64,000 nucleotides of DNA from Blastocatellia bacterium. GTDB taxonomy: Bacteria; Acidobacteriota; Blastocatellia; Pyrinomonadales; Pyrinomonadaceae. The notes under the pieces are model-generated. The model was not told the origin of the DNA, ran no database searches, and saw only the letters and a list, made by a program, of their open reading frames with translations. A program made the position numbers and the translations under genes. The stretch is taken from NCBI GenBank assembly GCA_013697915.1, contig JACCVY010000240.1, positions 25,635 through 89,634 of the forward strand. The letters are read 5' to 3'. Positions 44,538 through 53,052 of the stretch are shown piece by piece (within the stretch, counting starts at the first letter, position 1; each line of letters begins with the position of its first letter).

Positions 44538-46799
44538 CTAACCGCCCACAGCCGGAAGTTCAATAACAAACTTGGCCCCGCGTGGATAGTTAACTTCGGC
44601 ACGGATGCGCCCGCCATGCTCCAGAATTATGCGCTGCACAATAGCCAGACCCAGCCCAGTGCCTTCGCCGCGCGTCGAAAAGTAGGGCTGAAACAATCTT
44701 TGAAAGTCGGTCGGCCGAATCCCGTGGCCGGTATCAGTAACTTCGGCAGTCAAAAGACTACGCTGCGTGTCAAAGTGTGTCGTGATAGCGATGCGCTTTT
44801 CGCCCTCCACATTTGCAAGCGCGCTCATCGCATTGTCGATCAAGTTTACAAAAACTCGCCGCAACTGTTCTCGATCCAACATGGCTGCCGGAAGTTGTTC
44901 GTCAAGTACGGTCCCAATCGTCACCCCATCGAGCCGCTCATCGTAGAGTGAAACTGCCTGACGCGCGACTTCATTCAAATCTGCCAGTTCCGGTCGAGCG
45001 AGGGGCAGGCGCGCAAAGTGTGAGAACTCATCGACCATCGCTTTCAGCCCGGCAACTTCACGAGTAATCGTCTCCGTGCATTCGTCGATTACTTCGGCCA
45101 CGTGCTTTTCTTCGGCTGCGCGACTGCCGTTCGCATTCGATCCGTTTTGTGATCCGTTTTGTTCGCTGCTGCGCCGGTAGCTTTTGGCAATGCGTTCTGC
45201 CGAAAGTTGGATCGGAGTTAATGGGTTCTTGATCTCGTGGGCCATGCGCCGCGCAACTTCGCTCCACGCAGCAGCCTGCTGCGCTGCGAGCAGTTCCGAC
45301 AAATCTTCGACGACCAGGACAACGCCTCGTTTTTCCGCACTGACCGCTCGCAAAGCCGTCGCCGTCAGTGCGACCGGAAGCATTTGTCCGTTGCTCGCGC
45401 CCGCCAGTTGGGCCTGCTCGCTTGCCTGCCCCGTGCGTCGCGCGCGCCGTACCAATCGATCCATCACGCGCCAGTTTTCTGCTGCAATTAATTTCTCAAG
45501 ACGCTGTTCGCCGCCGGTCGGCGCTTGTAGATTCAACATGCGGGTTGCTGCGGCATTAATCGTTGTCACTTGATCATTCTCGTCAAGCGAAACCACGCCG
45601 GTCGACAGCGACTCAAGCACCGTTTCAATGTAGTCGCGGCGTTCCTCCAAGGTTAGATTTTTTTCGCGCAACGCGGCCGAGCCCGCTTCGATCCGCGAGC
45701 GGTTGTCTTCAAGCTGAGACGTCATCTGATTAAACGAGTCTGCCAACAGCGCCAACTCATCTTCAGCGATCGTACTCACCCGGTGACTGAGGTTGCCGCG
45801 GGCAATTTCGTCCGATGCTTCAGCAAGCGCCTTGATCGGCGTCGCGATTCCGCGCGCGAGATAGATTGCCACCCAACTGGATACAAATAACAACATCAAC
45901 GTCATCAATCCCAGCGTGGACAAACCAAGCAGGCGTACTCTACGCTGCCGTTCTACCAGTTTGCGATACTCGCCCCGCGAACCCGTTATTCGGTCATTCA
46001 AATCATTAGTCGCGCGCCGCTCCGGCACCACAATCAACTGATTGCCGCCGGCAAGCGGAATGGCCACCGCGTCAAAGTCTTTGCCATCAGCCAGGCTGTA
46101 GTCGTCACCCTTCAACAAGCGCGCTTTACCAAGAAGTTGATCCAGTTCCGAATTCTCGGCGTCGGTTAGTGGCCCAGCGCTTCGCGCTCGCACCTGACCA
46201 TTGGTATCAACAATTTCAACCGCCGCCAGTTGTCCGTTCGCCACCACTCTGTCGAGGGTCTGTTGTCTTTCAGGATCTGATTGCGGATTCAAGACGGCGG
46301 CGAGTAGCGCCGCCGTATCGCGCAGGCTGCGCGTCTGCGCATCGACAGCGTCGCGCTGCACCTCCTGCGCTTCGTTAACTACCCGCTCAGGCAAACTTCC
46401 AAACCATTTCTCAAGCGAGCGATTCAGGAACAGATAAGAGAACGAGGCCATCGCGATGATCGGAAGAAAACTGATCGCAATGAAGTAGATCAACAGACGG
46501 GTCTTGATTTTGGAACCGAGTTGACGCTCGTGCCGCTCTCGTCGCAACTTCAGCAAGTTGCGCACGAAAATGAACGAGAAAACTACGAAGGCGACAAAGT
46601 TGAGTGTAGACAGCGCATAAAGCAGAACCGTGTCCGCCGCGGTATCTGGCGGAATGATGGTCCATAACCACAACTGCTGAGAAATAATAATTGCCAGCAG
46701 CACCAGCACCGTTATGCCCAGGCCCCACAGCAGAATTCTGCGCCGTCGTTTCAATTTGGCGGGCTTTACAGCTTCATGGTTTTCGTGGTGATTACTCAT
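44538..46799 (-). CDS. ntrY: NtrY-type sensor histidine kinase
   Basis: 753 residues from the ATG at 46799 (MSNHHENHEAVKPAKLKRRR); an upstream ATG (46844) adds 15 non-conserved residues. Three TM segments occur near the N-terminus (LLWGLGITVLVLLAIIISQQ and two more by residue 120), a periplasmic loop, a fourth TM near 290-310, HAMP (IATPIKALAEASDEIARGNL), a PAS-like domain (about 390-500), HisKA with the H-box in RMAHEIKNPLTPIQLSAERI, and HATPase with DTGHGIRPTDFQRLFQPYFS and GTGLGLAIVQRI. Architecture matches NtrY, not soluble NtrB. Signal unknown. Confidence 0.92.
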   Translation of the reverse strand: MSNHHENHEAVKPAKLKRRRRILLWGLGITVLVLLAIIISQQLWLWTIIPPDTAADTVLLYALSTLNFVAFVVFSFIFVRNLLKLRRERHERQLGSKIKTRLLIYFIAISFLPIIAMASFSYLFLNRSLEKWFGSLPERVVNEAQEVQRDAVDAQTRSLRDTAALLAAVLNPQSDPERQQTLDRVVANGQLAAVEIVDTNGQVRARSAGPLTDAENSELDQLLGKARLLKGDDYSLADGKDFDAVAIPLAGGNQLIVVPERRATNDLNDRITGSRGEYRKLVERQRRVRLLGLSTLGLMTLMLLFVSSWVAIYLARGIATPIKALAEASDEIARGNLSHRVSTIAEDELALLADSFNQMTSQLEDNRSRIEAGSAALREKNLTLEERRDYIETVLESLSTGVVSLDENDQVTTINAAATRMLNLQAPTGGEQRLEKLIAAENWRVMDRLVRRARRTGQASEQAQLAGASNGQMLPVALTATALRAVSAEKRGVVLVVEDLSELLAAQQAAAWSEVARRMAHEIKNPLTPIQLSAERIAKSYRRSSEQNGSQNGSNANGSRAAEEKHVAEVIDECTETITREVAGLKAMVDEFSHFARLPLARPELADLNEVARQAVSLYDERLDGVTIGTVLDEQLPAAMLDREQLRRVFVNLIDNAMSALANVEGEKRIAITTHFDTQRSLLTAEVTDTGHGIRPTDFQRLFQPYFSTRGEGTGLGLAIVQRIILEHGGRIRAEVNYPRGAKFVIELPAVGG

Positions 46800-46889
46800 G
46801 CGGGAAGTGGCCCAAAGTTTAACATAGGGCAGTAGCACAGGCATTGCTGCCGTCGTAGGTTGAGTGGGATCGCAGGTTCAAGAGACAGA

Positions 46890-46936
46890 TAACATTTTCC
46901 ATTTATCATTTGGCATTTTTCATTTTCCATTTGAAG
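46890..46936. repeat. A/T-rich CATTTTCCATTT tandem repeat
   Basis: ATTTTCCATTTATCATTTGG followed by CATTTTTCATTTTCCATTTG, in the 230-base gap between ntrY and the CPBP gene. It resembles one arm of the inverted repeat at 58391-58523. Confidence 0.5.
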
Positions 46937-47031
46937 AGTGGCGACCAAGCCCTCCGGACTTTCCACGTGAGTATTTGCTAAGCTTCGTCTAGAATCTGCG
47001 CGCTCTTCCAGACTTTCCGGCCTATACATCA

Positions 47032-48000
47032 ATGGACGCAAAACAAATCTTTATTAATTCGGTTGGCCGCCTGCGTAGCGGCTGGCGAGTCTTAATTTTT
47101 ATCGTCGTCTATGTCGCCCTGCTTTTTTTGCTGAGCACGCTGGTTCGGGTTGGCTACGCAGTGGGTTTACAAATTGCGCCCGGTCGCAACCTTGGCGGCT
47201 TTACAGAGGATTTGATATTTCGACTGATACTGCTTGGGTCGGCATTGCTGGCAGGTTATCTATGCAATCGTTGGCTGGAAGGTTTGCCGTGGCGTGCACT
47301 CGGCCTAACGCTGCACGCGCGCTGGTGGCGTGACTTCATTATCGGTTCGTTGATTGGTGTGGTGTCACTCGCGTTCGCTACCGCGATTGCGGCAGCGGCA
47401 GGTGGACTTCGCTTCACAGCCTCGCCGCGAACAATGCTGTTGCAGGTGGTCCAGACACTTCTGATGTCAGGAGTGCTTTTCATTTTTGCAGCACTCGCTG
47501 AAGAAGCTTTGTTCCGAGGCTACCCGCTGCAAACACTTGCACGAGCGAAGTTGGCATGGTTGGCGGTGCTATTAACTTCCGTTCCTTTCGCCGCGATCCA
47601 TTTGCAAAATCCCAACGTCGTAAAAGGATTTACTTTTATCAACACGGCGCTGGCGGGCGTTTGGTTGGCGATTGCGTATTTGCGCGCGCGCAGTTTGTGG
47701 CTACCGCTCGGTGCTCACTGGGCGTGGAATTGGGCGCTGGGATCTCTTTTCGGTTTGCCCGTCAGCGGCATTACCACCATCGCGCCCAATCCCCTGTTGC
47801 ATGGAACTGATCTTGGCCCGGCCTGGCTGACTGGCGGAAGCTATGGCATCGAGGGCGGAGTCGCCTGCACGATTGCCCTGATCGTTTCGACAGTCTTCAT
47901 TTGGAGGATGAGATTTGTTTCGGCGACGCCGGAAATGAACGATTTGACTTCAAAAGAAAACCCGGTTGTAACAAAGTCTTCCATCTCAATCACACCGTAA
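47032..48000 (+). CDS. CPBP family intramembrane glutamic endopeptidase (CAAX-protease-like)
   Basis: 322 residues with about eight hydrophobic helices. The family signature is present: EEALFRGYPLQ (EExxxR, about 160-170), the second motif FAAIHLQNP and the third GAHWAWNWALGS. These Glu, His and Asn residues are the catalytic core of Rce1-type membrane proteases. The cytosolic tail ends VVTKSSISITP. Substrate unknown. Its stop is 16 bases from the outer arms of family A copy 3. Confidence 0.88.
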   Translation: MDAKQIFINSVGRLRSGWRVLIFIVVYVALLFLLSTLVRVGYAVGLQIAPGRNLGGFTEDLIFRLILLGSALLAGYLCNRWLEGLPWRALGLTLHARWWRDFIIGSLIGVVSLAFATAIAAAAGGLRFTASPRTMLLQVVQTLLMSGVLFIFAALAEEALFRGYPLQTLARAKLAWLAVLLTSVPFAAIHLQNPNVVKGFTFINTALAGVWLAIAYLRARSLWLPLGAHWAWNWALGSLFGLPVSGITTIAPNPLLHGTDLGPAWLTGGSYGIEGGVACTIALIVSTVFIWRMRFVSATPEMNDLTSKENPVVTKSSISITP

Positions 48001-48015
48001 GTTGCATAATCCGGC

Positions 48016-48210
48016 TTTGCACAAAAGTATTTCGGCCCCGCAAAAAGAGAGTGGGCAAGCCCGCCTTCCTAACCTCGAGCTGATCAGAGTTGAGGAGTGA
48101 TCGCCGCCGGAAAGACTTTCACGTGAAAGCAATTGCTCAACTCCAAGAGTCTCGAGGTCGGGAAGGTGGGCTTGCCCCCGCTCTTAGTGGGCCTAACACT
48201 TTTGTGCAAA
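48016..48210. repeat. palindromic intergenic element, family A, copy 3, with outer palindrome
   Basis: Core 48048-48185: left arm AGAGTGGGCAAGCCCGCCTT then CCTAACCTCGAG, right arm CTCGAGGTCGGGAAGG then TGGGCTTGCCCCCGCTCTT, centre GAAAGACTTTCACGTGAAAG. Outside it a perfect 13-base pair of arms, TTTGCACAAAAGT (48016-48028) and ACTTTTGTGCAAA (48198-48210), encloses the whole. Lies between the convergent CPBP and citrate synthase genes. Confidence 0.85.
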
Positions 48211-48236
48211 ACTCTTAATACTTACAAGATCTCTTG

Positions 48237-49382
48237 TTATCGCTGTTCGATTGGAATGTAGGTCAGGTCGCGCTGGCCAACGTATTCAGCGCGTGGGCGG
48301 ATGAGTTTGTTGTCCGCGTATTGTTCAAGGATGTGGCCGGTCCAACCACTAATGCGGCTGACGGCGAAGATGGGCGTGTAGAGGTCGAGCGGAATTCCCA
48401 TCATGTAGTAAGTCGAAGCTGAGTAGAAATCAACGTTCGGGAAAAGACCTTTTTCGCGCATGATCACTTCCTCAACCTTGCGCGACATTTCATACCACTT
48501 CGAATCACCCGCAGCTTCGCCCGTCTCTTTCGAAAACTTTCGCAGGTGAGTGGCGCGCGGGTCTTCAGTTTTATAAACAGCGTGCCCGAAACCCATGATC
48601 TTTCGTTTCTCAGCAAGCGCCTTCTTGATGTAAGGCTCTGCGTTTTCCACCGCGCCAATTTCCAGCAGCGTTTTCATCACGTTTGTGTTGGCACCGCCGT
48701 GCAACGGCCCAGAGAGCGCTCCGATAGCAGCGGTCACCGCTGCGTACATGTCGGCCAGCGTTCCGGCTACCACGCGCGCGGTAAAAGTTGAAGCGTTGAG
48801 TTCGTGATCGGCATGCAGTATCAGGCAAACGTCGAAGATGCGCGCGTCACGCTCGGACGGGCGTTCGCCCTTCAACTGGTAAAGAAAGTTCGCGGCAATA
48901 TTTAACAAACCCGCCGGCGGTACTGGCTCAAGTCCGCGCCGAATGCGATCGGCGCCTGCTACCAGCGTAGAAAACTGGGCGGTCAGTTTAATCGCGGTTT
49001 TGACACTTGCTTCACGTGAGATGTTTCGCGCGTCGCGATCGTAAAACTCCATTGCCGACACTGCGGTCCGTAATACGTCAATAGGATCCGTATCGCGCGG
49101 AAACTGCTTGATTAAGGCAATCACTTCGCCTGGCACTTCGTACGCAGCGCGGAGCGATCGTTCGAGTGCGGACAGTTCGGAAGAAGTAGGCAATCGCTTG
49201 TTCCATAGGAGAAATATGACTTCCTCGAACGTTGAATGCTCGGCGAGATCGTGAATGTTGTAGCCCTGGTAAATCAGTTCGCCTTTTTCGCCGTTCACAT
49301 CCGAGATCGACGAAGTAGCAGCGGCAACTCCTCTGAGTCCCGCTGCGGAAGTACCGGCCGGCGCATTTGCTTTTGTAGTCAT
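48237..49382 (-). CDS. gltA: citrate synthase (type II, GltA/CitZ-like)
   Basis: Condenses oxaloacetate and acetyl-CoA in the TCA cycle; 381 residues from the ATG at 49382 (MTTKANAPAGTSAAGLRGVA); a start at 49430 would add an unconserved leader. Core motifs: catalytic His in LHGGANTNVMKTLLEI, second His in MGFGHAVYKTEDPRATHLR and Asp in FPNVDFYSASTYYMMGIP. The 2-methylcitrate synthases share these motifs, so that activity cannot be excluded, but no prp genes are nearby. Confidence 0.93.
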   Translation of the reverse strand: MTTKANAPAGTSAAGLRGVAAATSSISDVNGEKGELIYQGYNIHDLAEHSTFEEVIFLLWNKRLPTSSELSALERSLRAAYEVPGEVIALIKQFPRDTDPIDVLRTAVSAMEFYDRDARNISREASVKTAIKLTAQFSTLVAGADRIRRGLEPVPPAGLLNIAANFLYQLKGERPSERDARIFDVCLILHADHELNASTFTARVVAGTLADMYAAVTAAIGALSGPLHGGANTNVMKTLLEIGAVENAEPYIKKALAEKRKIMGFGHAVYKTEDPRATHLRKFSKETGEAAGDSKWYEMSRKVEEVIMREKGLFPNVDFYSASTYYMMGIPLDLYTPIFAVSRISGWTGHILEQYADNKLIRPRAEYVGQRDLTYIPIEQR

Positions 49383-49460
49383 AAATTTTTCGGTGGCCCG
49401 AAGATAACAAACGACAGCGATTGGTGACAAGCGAGCGTTAACTCAGTAAAGCTGGTCTTC

Positions 49461-49636
49461 CTGTGTCATGAGGTCAGTACCACCTCGCGGTAGCGGGTGG
49501 GTGTCGTGATTGCCGATTGTCAATTTCCAATTGCCGATTGCTTCTATCACGACGTGCCAGTGACAATCGACAATTGGCAATCGGCACTGGCAAGAATCCA
49601 CCCGCTACCGCAGGCGGTACTGACCTCATGACACAG
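49461..49636. repeat. palindromic intergenic element, family D
   Basis: Almost the whole 176 bases can pair: CTGTGTCATGAGGTCAGTAC then CACCTCGCGGTAGCGGGTGG on the left against CCACCCGCTACCGCAGGCGG then TACTGACCTCATGACACAG on the right. The middle (TTGCCGATTGTCAATTTCCA / CAATTGGCAATCGGCA) is itself a pair of related arms. No ORF. Sits between the citrate synthase promoter side and the SAM-hydroxide adenosyltransferase stop. Confidence 0.85.
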
Positions 49637-49644
49637 CGTAAGTC

Positions 49645-50565
49645 TTAACTGTGCGTCGCCGTCACGGAATCGCCGCGTTTCACGTCCAGAAGTTTGGCGG
49701 CAGACTGATTTTTAACCGCGATTTCTAGAAAGCCGGCGCTTCCCCAAGTACAAAACACATTGTTCTCGCGCGTCTCTTCAGCAAAGAAACGGCGCAGCGT
49801 GTCAACTTGTTGGCCCTGAATCGTCAAGCGAAATCCGTCATCGATCGTCTTGTCCGTCAATTCACGTCGCGTGATGTTTGTGACGCAGTTGCCGAAGTGA
49901 TCGATGTGAATTACTCGTCCGGAAATTAAGCCATCAGGCGACACTCCGGATTCCAATCCTGGCAACCGAACACAGCCATTAACTTCAACGCCCAGTTTTT
50001 TGGGAGCGACTCCGCGGGCAAGCGCGGCCGCGACGGGCGCGAATACGTCGCGGCCTTGGAATGTGTCGCTAACCGGATGGCGAAAGTACTTGGGATTACT
50101 AAGGTGAAAAACCCGCGGTCTTGCCCGGTCGCAAACATAACTAAAAATCCCATTGTCAGGTCCTATGAAAGATTGGCCATTCGCTTGAATCAAAAGCGGT
50201 CGGCGGTTCGATCCAACACCCGGATCGACGACGGCAAGGTGAATTGTGCCTTTCGGAAATGCACTATGCGCAGCCAAAAGAGTGAACGCTGCGGCTTCAA
50301 TATCCTGAGCTGGAATGTCATGCGTTATGTCGATGATCTGCGCCGAGGGATGATAAGAAAGGATCACGCCTTTCATCGCGGCGACGAAGTAGTCGGCGTT
50401 TCCGAAATCAGTAAGCAACGTAATCGGCGGCTTGGTGCGAGCGCCGCGTGCCGCAGACGTAATAACGCGGAGACTTGATTCTTTCGAACCACGCCTCCGC
50501 GTCTTTGTCTGCCGCGACTTTTTGGTCGCGCCCGTTTTTAGTTTTTTACCCGAGGCACTCTTCAC
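49645..50565 (-). CDS. SAM hydroxide adenosyltransferase (DUF62, fluorinase-like family)
   Basis: 306 residues from a GTG at 50565 that overlaps the upstream stop (GTGA). After a 47-residue basic leader (KKLKTGATKKSRQTKTRRRG), the core starts ITLLTDFGNADYFVAAMKGV, with IIDITHDIPAQDIEAAAF, LAVVDPGVGSNRRPLLIQAN and FIGPDNGIFSY, the landmarks of S-adenosylmethionine hydrolases that release adenosine and methionine. The long basic N-terminus is not usual; translation might start further in. It is co-oriented and coupled with the glycine-zipper gene. A halogenase role is not supported: the fluorinase-specific insert is not evident. Confidence 0.85.
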   Translation of the reverse strand: MKSASGKKLKTGATKKSRQTKTRRRGSKESSLRVITSAARGARTKPPITLLTDFGNADYFVAAMKGVILSYHPSAQIIDITHDIPAQDIEAAAFTLLAAHSAFPKGTIHLAVVDPGVGSNRRPLLIQANGQSFIGPDNGIFSYVCDRARPRVFHLSNPKYFRHPVSDTFQGRDVFAPVAAALARGVAPKKLGVEVNGCVRLPGLESGVSPDGLISGRVIHIDHFGNCVTNITRRELTDKTIDDGFRLTIQGQQVDTLRRFFAEETRENNVFCTWGSAGFLEIAVKNQSAAKLLDVKRGDSVTATHS

Positions 50566-51560
50566 TGGATACGGGTTTCATTCCCTGTGCGAATCTTCAG
50601 TTGCTGACCGCGCTCAAGACGCAACTCTTTGCCACGGCTGGTTAGCACGCCGGCTGTCCCGACTGAGCCACCAATCGCTGCACCAATCGCCGCGCCGTGC
50701 CCGCCGCCGAGAATCGCGCCGATTATTGCGCCAACGCCGGCGCTGGCGCCCACCTTGGTGACGGTGTCTTTCGTATTGTCTCGTCCCTTTACGCCGCCCT
50801 CGGAATCAACAGTTCCGCTATCGCTGTTACCCATGTCCACGATTTCGATCACTGAGGCGTTGAACGCACTGGTGCGGCCGTCAACCGTGCGGATCGAATC
50901 GAAAGAGAGTTGCAACTGCGCCGAGCCTTTTACTTTTCCCGCACGCTTGACGCGCGAAACGCGGCCTTCAATGATTGCTCCGGCAAACTCGTTGGGGCTG
51001 GTAACGCGAGCCTGAAACGGATCGCCCTGCCGGCTTACGTCCGTTGAAACACTGGACTGCAACTCAACCACCAGCACCGAGTCACGCGGAATAAACAGCG
51101 GTCCATTATTTACCGGTCCTGTGTTGGACGTGTTCGTGTTGCTTTGCGTAGTGTCCGGTCTGTTATTCGTTGTGTTGTCCGGCGTCGAATCAACTGTGCC
51201 ACGCCGGCTGAGACCGGTCGGAATTGAAGAATTGAAATTGCCGCGATCGTAACCGGTGGCATACCCAGCTTCGAAACCTTGCTGATAACCGTCCTTGTAA
51301 TCTTCCAGCGTGCCCCAGGCCTGATTGTAGGTGCGGTCGGCGGCTTGGTACTCGTTCTTGTTTTGATAATCGCGCGGAGCGTGGTCGGCAACGTCGCGAA
51401 AGCCTGCGTTGTAACCGTCGGAATAGCCGGTTCGATAACCTCGTTCGAGCGCGGTCGACTGCGTTTGGGAAACAGACGCCGAGGCGTTCGACGTTACCGC
51501 CGCCAGTGAGATCATCCCTAGCGAAAGCAGAGCAAGAATCGAGAACTTGAGATATTTCAT
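50562..51560 (-). CDS. glycine-zipper exported protein with G-Y repeat region, function unknown
   Basis: 332 residues: signal peptide (LALLSLGMISLAAVTSNASA), then a Gly-Tyr repeat region (ERGYRTGYSDGYNAGFRDV and DGYQQGFEAGYATGYDRG), an N/T/S-rich linker, a beta-rich domain (LFIPRDSVLVVELQSSVSTD to FDSIRTVDGRTSAFNASVIE), a glycine zipper at about 272-310 (GASAGVGAIIGAILGGGHGA) and a C-terminal strand. The zipper suggests membrane association or self-assembly in the envelope. I recognise no named family. Its stop is coupled to the DUF62 start. Confidence 0.8.
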   Translation of the reverse strand: MKYLKFSILALLSLGMISLAAVTSNASASVSQTQSTALERGYRTGYSDGYNAGFRDVADHAPRDYQNKNEYQAADRTYNQAWGTLEDYKDGYQQGFEAGYATGYDRGNFNSSIPTGLSRRGTVDSTPDNTTNNRPDTTQSNTNTSNTGPVNNGPLFIPRDSVLVVELQSSVSTDVSRQGDPFQARVTSPNEFAGAIIEGRVSRVKRAGKVKGSAQLQLSFDSIRTVDGRTSAFNASVIEIVDMGNSDSGTVDSEGGVKGRDNTKDTVTKVGASAGVGAIIGAILGGGHGAAIGAAIGGSVGTAGVLTSRGKELRLERGQQLKIRTGNETRIQ

Positions 51561-51831
51561 TTTGTTGTTCCTTCCAAAGATTTACGGCGAATCGGCCGCC
51601 GCAGGGGTCTTGGGAGAGCCAACCTCGTGCGAACCGAATGCTACCACTGCAATGGCCCACTAACAATGCGAACGCAGCGGTTGGTTTGGCGCTCATGGCA
51701 AACAACCGTGGTTATCGTGCTTGACCACACTTTTGTGCGCGCCTAGACTCAAAACCAACGCGCTAAGCCAAAATGAGTCGCCATTCAGATGCTGAATTTA
51801 TGGCCACGGTTGGCGCGCCTTAACTTCAAAC

Positions 51832-53046
51832 ATGCCTGAAAACCGCAGAGTCTATTTGGATCACAGCGCTACAACGCCGGCGGACCCGCGCGTTGTCGCG
51901 GCGATGCTGCCTTATCTCACTGAAAAGTTTGGCAATGCTTCAAGCGTACATGGCTTTGGGCAAGAGGCGCGAGCTGCGGTGGACCGCGCCCGCCGCGAGG
52001 TGGCGACGCTGATTGGCGCGAGGGCAAACGAGGTTGTCTTTGTGTCAGGCGGGACGGAAGCGAACAACCTGGCGATCCGCGGAGTTTGTGAAGCCGCTGA
52101 GGCGCATGGCAGGCACATTATCACTTCGGCCATCGAGCATTCTTCGCTGCGCGGTATTTGTGAAGCACTGGAAAAGCGCGGCTGGGAAGTGACGCGTCTG
52201 CCGGTCTATGAAAACGGAATAGTTAAGGTAGAAGACGTGCAAGAGGCTTTGCGACCGGACACGGTTTTGGTTTCAGTGATGTTGGCCAATAATGAAATCG
52301 GAACGATTCAACCAATCGAAGAAATCGGCTCACTGGTCCGGAGTGAACGACAAAAATCGCCGCGCAACATTTGGTTTCACACCGACGCGGTTCAGGCTGC
52401 GGGCCGCATGGAGCTAAATGTCGAAACGCTGGGCTGCGATCTGTTGTCGCTTTCGGCGCACAAGCTTTACGCGCCGAAAGGAGCGGGCGCGCTTTACGTT
52501 CGCCGTGGTGTTCGACTGGCGCCACAGAATCTGGGTGGACATCAGGAACGCGAACGCCGTGCAGGCACTGAAGGCGTTCCCGGCATCGTCGCGTTTGGAG
52601 AGGCTGCGAAACTTGCTCGTCAGGAGATGGACCAGCGCGCGGCACATGAAGTGCGACTCCGAAATGTTTTTGAAAAGGGCGTAAACGAACGCGTCGATGA
52701 CATCGTATTCAACGGCGATCCGGCCGGACGGCTGCCACACGTTTCAAATATTTCGTTTCGTTTCATTGAAGGCGAGGGGCTGCTGATTAGTTTGGACCTT
52801 CAGGGCATTGCAGTTTCAACCGGCTCCGCCTGTTCGTCGGGAACGCTTGAGCCGTCGCCGGTTGTCATTGCGTTAGGCCGCAACGACGAACTCGCGCGCG
52901 GCGCAATACGATTCAGCTTTGGCAAAGACAATACTGAAGCTGATGTTGACTATGTGCTCGAACTCCTGCCGCGGGTTGTCGAAAAACTGCGACAACTGTC
53001 TCCGCTAAATAAACTCCGCAAACTTGAGCCGGTCTCGGTTGAATAA
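51832..53046 (+). CDS. cysteine desulfurase (NifS/IscS family)
   Basis: 404-residue PLP enzyme that removes sulfur from cysteine for Fe-S clusters. Start MPENRRVYLDHSATTPADPR. PLP-Lys in SLSAHKLYAPKGAGALYVRR (near 206), and the persulfide Cys in VSTGSACSSGTLEPSPVVIA with the long lobe typical of the NifS/IscS group (type I). The C-terminus has FSFGKDNTEADVDYVLELLP. It is 6 bases before an IscU-like gene that starts at GTG, so the two are a desulfurase-scaffold pair. Whether NifS or IscS is not decidable. Confidence 0.93.
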   Translation: MPENRRVYLDHSATTPADPRVVAAMLPYLTEKFGNASSVHGFGQEARAAVDRARREVATLIGARANEVVFVSGGTEANNLAIRGVCEAAEAHGRHIITSAIEHSSLRGICEALEKRGWEVTRLPVYENGIVKVEDVQEALRPDTVLVSVMLANNEIGTIQPIEEIGSLVRSERQKSPRNIWFHTDAVQAAGRMELNVETLGCDLLSLSAHKLYAPKGAGALYVRRGVRLAPQNLGGHQERERRAGTEGVPGIVAFGEAAKLARQEMDQRAAHEVRLRNVFEKGVNERVDDIVFNGDPAGRLPHVSNISFRFIEGEGLLISLDLQGIAVSTGSACSSGTLEPSPVVIALGRNDELARGAIRFSFGKDNTEADVDYVLELLPRVVEKLRQLSPLNKLRKLEPVSVE

Positions 53047-53052
53047 CTGCTC

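Noticed and set aside
50562..51560. Glycine-zipper protein as a secreted toxin or holin
   Set aside because: The G-rich helix is consistent with an envelope protein generally; no toxin partner, immunity gene or secretion cassette is adjacent.
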